The position numbers and the translations under genes were made by a program. Positions 7,556 through 9,002 of a stretch of 9,002 nucleotides of DNA are shown here, in pieces. The notes under the pieces were generated by a model that saw only the letters and a program-made list of their open reading frames with translations, searched no databases and was not told where the DNA came from. Within the stretch, counting starts at the first letter, position 1, and the number at the start of each line of letters is the position of its first letter. Source of the DNA: CAZHPA01 sp964533945 (lineage in GTDB: Bacteria; Bacillota; Clostridia; Lachnospirales; WRBF01); the NCBI GenBank assembly GCA_964533945.1, contig CAZHPA010000057.1:1-9002 (forward strand). The letters are read 5' to 3'.

Positions 7556-7990
7556 TTATTGGGGAGTATAAAACCCCGAAATTGCAAAATATAAAATAGA
7601 GCCAACAAGTTTTCCAAGCGCAAGCGATAAAACAAAGTAAAACATTCCTTGCTGCATTCTAATTCTTCTTGCTAGTATTGGTATAACGTTTATAACTTCT
7701 GCCAAAGAAACCGCAAGACAGCCGTAAAAAATACCGGCACAAAATCCAACAAAAATAGCCAAAACTTTACCAAGCGGCATGTTAAAATCTAAAAACATTG
7801 TTAACGTTCCAAATATACCCCCAACTATAATTGCTTCTTCATAAAGCTTAATATATTGAGTCGTTTTTGTTTTTTGAGCTAGTCTTTGAACGATACCTAT
7901 TATAGAAATAAAAGCAAAAACAGCCCCCGAAATGACAACTCCCGAACCAAAGCCTATAAGTATTGAAAGCAAGCTTTTAGCCGCAATCAT
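7556..7990 (-). CDS. spoVAB: Stage V sporulation protein AB
   Basis: This 144-residue, very hydrophobic protein has about four membrane segments (roughly 5-35, 50-68, 74-104 and 115-138). The loop IIGIVQRLAQKTKT (30-43), the LYEEAIIVGG start of the second segment (49-58) and LAEVINVIPILARR (96-109) are as in SpoVAB proteins, and the position between spoVAA and spoVAC supports this. SpoVAB is needed with the other SpoVA proteins for DPA uptake in Bacillus; its exact role is unknown. The ribosome binding site is modest (AAAGGG, 9 nt before the ATG). The gap to spoVAA is 30 nt and carries two copies of an 8-bp AGTTTTTT repeat (plus strand, 8007-8022). Confidence 0.92.
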   Translation of the reverse strand: MIAAKSLLSILIGFGSGVVISGAVFAFISIIGIVQRLAQKTKTTQYIKLYEEAIIVGGIFGTLTMFLDFNMPLGKVLAIFVGFCAGIFYGCLAVSLAEVINVIPILARRIRMQQGMFYFVLSLALGKLVGSILYFAISGFYTPQ

Positions 7991-8020
7991 TTAAAATTAC
8001 CCTTTAAGTTTTTTAGTTTT

Positions 8021-8707
8021 TTAGTCATGCCCGTTTTTTTGCCCTTCTTTTTTATGGACTTGTTCGGTATTTAACGTATCAATCATTGTGTCAATTACAT
8101 TTCCTTCATATGTTGTCATTTCAACTTCTATAGGGGTTGGGTCATCGGTTATTTTCTTACCTATAAAATGATTAAAAAATACAATTATTCCTGAAGCAAG
8201 CCCTATTGAATATGGTATTTCAATAATTAAAGGACGGCTTGATTCCTTGTTAAATATAATTGAATAAAACTTTTCAAAAACTTTTCCCATTTGAGCATCT
8301 GTATGAAAACTCATTATTGCAGATGCAGAACCAACAAGCAAAACAATTGACACAAACGCTACTTTTAGCCATTTTAGGGTGCTGTTATCTTTGCTTTTTT
8401 GCGCTTTGTATTCAATTAGTGTATCCATTTCTCCAAGATTGTTTACTGTATAATCGGGATACACTTTTTTAATCGCCTTAACTATTTCAGAAACAGAAAT
8501 TAAAAAGCTACCTTTATCTACATTTTCATCTATATTTTTACTTATATCAAGAACTTCAAGTTTTTTAACTTTATCCGACACATCTTTTGTTGCAACAATT
8601 TCCGTAAAGTCTTCAATAAAAACTTTAGTTCTTTCCGTTACAACGGCTTTTTTAGCAGGTTTTATATAAATATCCAGTTTTACCACCACCCACATTATTA
8701 TATACAT
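8021..8707 (-). CDS. spoVAA: Stage V sporulation protein AA
   Basis: Read from the first ATG this is 228 residues; Bacillus SpoVAA has about 206. A soluble N-terminal domain (about 10-110) is followed by membrane segments at about 112-133 and 162-181. Family hallmarks are GSASAIMSFHTD (126-137), IPYSIGLASGIIVFFNHF (164-181) and DPTPIEVEM (189-197). In Bacillus it is part of the SpoVA set needed for DPA import. The start is uncertain. Family similarity begins around VKLDIYIKP (residues 9-17), and none of the candidates (ATG at 8707 or 8695, GTG at 8689 or 8686) has a clear ribosome binding site. The strong site upstream belongs to a short ORF in another frame that overlaps this gene by 56 nt. 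Initiation coupled to that ORF, a frameshift, or a base error are all possible. Confidence 0.92.
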   Translation of the reverse strand: MYIIMWVVVKLDIYIKPAKKAVVTERTKVFIEDFTEIVATKDVSDKVKKLEVLDISKNIDENVDKGSFLISVSEIVKAIKKVYPDYTVNNLGEMDTLIEYKAQKSKDNSTLKWLKVAFVSIVLLVGSASAIMSFHTDAQMGKVFEKFYSIIFNKESSRPLIIEIPYSIGLASGIIVFFNHFIGKKITDDPTPIEVEMTTYEGNVIDTMIDTLNTEQVHKKEGQKNGHD

Positions 8708-8858
8708 CTAAGTTTAATTTTTCTGCTTTCAAAAACAATGCATTGGCGCTATATGTTTTTTCCTTGTTAATATTAAATAAAATAAACCAACTAACAGTGC
8801 ATACGATAAGTATTAGCAAAACAATAATTTTAATTAGTGTAACTTTTTTACAACTCAT
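8652..8858 (-). CDS. Short single-pass membrane protein ORF overlapping spoVAA
   Basis: This 68-codon ORF starts at an ATG with the strongest ribosome binding site in the operon, AGGAGGTG. It begins MSCKKVTLIK, followed by a hydrophobic segment (about 8-28, with IIVLLILIV) typical of a signal anchor, then a polar tail of about 40 residues. I do not recognise it. It runs 56 nt into spoVAA in a different frame, and SpoVAA lies in the +1 frame relative to it. Three explanations fit: a real small sporulation membrane protein translated ahead of spoVAA; the start of a longer SpoVAA joined by frameshifting or a sequence error; or a leader ORF coupling translation. The last residues, encoded inside spoVAA, are probably not under selection as protein. 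Confidence 0.5.
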   Translation of the reverse strand: MSCKKVTLIKIIVLLILIVCTVSWFILFNINKEKTYSANALFLKAEKLNLDVYNNVGGGKTGYLYKTC

Positions 8859-8867
8859 ATTACACCT

Positions 8868-8873
8868 CCTAAT
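8868..8873 (-). promoter_or_regulatory. Strong ribosome binding site at the head of the spoVA operon
   Basis: AGGAGG on the minus strand, continuing as AGGAGGTG, lies about 9 nt before the ATG at 8858. It decides the start of the short membrane ORF and is the only strong site upstream of spoVAA. Confidence 0.7.
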
Positions 8874-8919
8874 TTTTAATAGAATTTAACAAAGTTGTTT
8901 ACTTTTATATTGCCACCCC

Positions 8920-8948
8920 TTTTATGGTCTTTTGGCATTCAGTCAAAC
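8920..8948 (-). promoter_or_regulatory. Weak candidate sigma-G promoter for the spoVA operon
   Basis: On the minus strand, GTTTG (8948-8944) and CATAAAA (8926-8920) are 17 nt apart. Each differs at one position from the sigma-G consensus as I know it (GHATR and CATWHTA). The spoVA operon is a known sigma-G target in Bacillus and the spacing to the first ATG is suitable. The motifs are short and the -35 box lies at the edge of the GC-rich end, so chance is a real possibility. Confidence 0.25.
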
Positions 8949-9002
8949 CGGCCGGCGATTCCAGCGCTGGGTCCGCCGCCCGCCTACCCGCCCTGAAGCG
9001 GC
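8948..9002. other. GC-rich terminal segment foreign to the rest of the window
   Basis: By hand count 44 of these 55 bases are G or C, while the preceding sequence is strongly A/T-rich. The change is abrupt at about 8948. The segment includes the palindromes CCGGCCGG (8948-8955) and CCAGCGCTGG (8961-8970), the latter within an imperfect inverted repeat at 8954-8977. Short reading frames are open on both strands with G/C-ending codons, but they are too short to assign. It is best read as a chimeric or misassembled end. Confidence 0.6.

Noticed and set aside
7438..7635. 65-codon minus-strand ORF bridging spoVAB and spoVAC
   Set aside because: It overlaps both recognised genes in another frame, starts inside spoVAB without a ribosome binding site and its product is basic and unlike any family I know; it is a shadow.
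8007..8024. Tandem AGTTTTTT repeat near the spoVAA stop
   Set aside because: Only two full copies in an A/T-rich gap; likely replication slippage without function.
8876..8938. 20-codon minus-strand ORF between the GC-rich end and the short membrane ORF
   Set aside because: No ribosome binding site, very short, and it covers the likely operon leader; treated as chance.

Overview
The window comes from a low-GC, AT-rich genome of an endospore-forming Bacillota, most likely a member of the Clostridia. The evidence is A/T-ending codons, strong AGGAGG-type ribosome binding sites, a LonA protease, membrane-anchored HtrA proteases with a cytoplasmic N-terminus, and a spoVA operon for dipicolinic acid (DPA) transport into spores. 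I cannot name the genus from sequence alone.

Positions 1-5873, plus strand, are a protein quality-control block. Two tandem HtrA/DegP-type serine proteases come first; the first is cut by the left edge. Both keep a complete His-Asp-Ser triad and a C-terminal PDZ domain. A clear intrinsic terminator closes this pair. A sigma-A-like promoter then drives lonA, with a GNAT acetyltransferase 21 nt downstream in the same unit. HtrA would handle misfolded proteins outside the membrane and Lon those in the cytoplasm.

Positions 5874-6046 are the non-coding part of a convergent gap. It holds a 12-bp stem-loop that may end transcription from both sides.

Positions 6047-8858, minus strand, are a spoVA operon read right to left: a short membrane-protein ORF, then spoVAA, spoVAB, spoVAC and spoVAD. 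The gene order matches the Bacillus spoVA operon, but spoVAE, which normally follows spoVAD, is absent. The short ORF has the best ribosome binding site of the group and overlaps the 5' end of spoVAA in another frame, so the true spoVAA start is unclear. A weak sigma-G-like promoter lies upstream.

Positions 8948-9002 break sharply from the rest in base composition: 44 of 55 bases are G or C by hand count. This is probably a chimeric contig end or assembly artefact, and less likely a real insertion.

I found no convincing new biological system. The points most worth checking are the missing spoVAE, the ORF overlapping spoVAA, the unusual lon leader with a hairpin between two anti-Shine-Dalgarno matches, and the GC-rich end. 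I saw no tRNA, rRNA, CRISPR array or insertion sequence.
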